Source: Opitutia bacterium
Lineage (GTDB): Bacteria > Verrucomicrobiota > Verrucomicrobiia > Opitutales > UBA953
NCBI GenBank assembly: GCA_003485955.1
Contig: DNHH01000113.1
Location: 22,950-28,175 of the forward strand
Reading direction: 5' to 3'
Length of the DNA stretch: 5,226 nt
The translations under genes and the position numbers were made by a program. Positions 5,224-5,226 of this stretch are shown here, piece after piece (positions within the stretch are counted from its first letter, which is position 1; each line of letters opens with the position of its first letter). The notes beneath the pieces were generated by a model that saw only the letters and a list, made by a program, of their open reading frames with translations, was not told the DNA's origin and did no database searches.

Positions 5224-5226
5224 CTC

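Overview
The window looks like chromosomal DNA from a Gram-negative bacterium of the Verrucomicrobiota or a close PVC relative. Two genes support this. One encodes a 51-residue basic protein with the RNVLxRxER and GLxKxK core of the small basic protein shared by PVC bacteria. The other is an LptF/LptG-type permease, which implies a lipopolysaccharide outer membrane. The sequence does not allow a genus-level call, and an Opitutae-like lineage is only a guess.

Layout from left to right: a tandem-repeat block runs up to the stop codon of ruvA (minus strand, Holliday-junction binding subunit). Next is a 371-bp gene-free stretch made largely of short tandem repeats. It is followed by a plus-strand gene for an exported peptidase-like protein of the gingipain (C25, clan CD) type. 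Convergent to it, after a 25-bp gap, is a minus-strand pair transcribed as lptF/lptG-like permease and then an RlmI-like rRNA cytosine-5 methyltransferase, 4 bp apart and probably one operon. A 189-bp divergent intergenic region separates the permease start from the plus-strand small basic protein gene, which ends in a strong intrinsic terminator. Everything after the terminator is again tandem repeat.

The genes are mostly housekeeping: recombination, lipopolysaccharide export, rRNA modification and a PVC signature protein. The exported peptidase is the accessory gene. I see no mobile element, CRISPR array, tRNA or rRNA gene, or defence island.

The most unusual content is noncoding. Three intergenic places carry arrays of 7-nt units (YTTAGTC, CTTCCCN, CTTAATT) and 8-nt units (about YGTTYAGC). 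Different heptamer families follow each other in one unbroken 7-nt register. The same order of modules recurs in two places more than 4 kb apart. All arrays have the same strand orientation whatever the direction of the adjacent genes.
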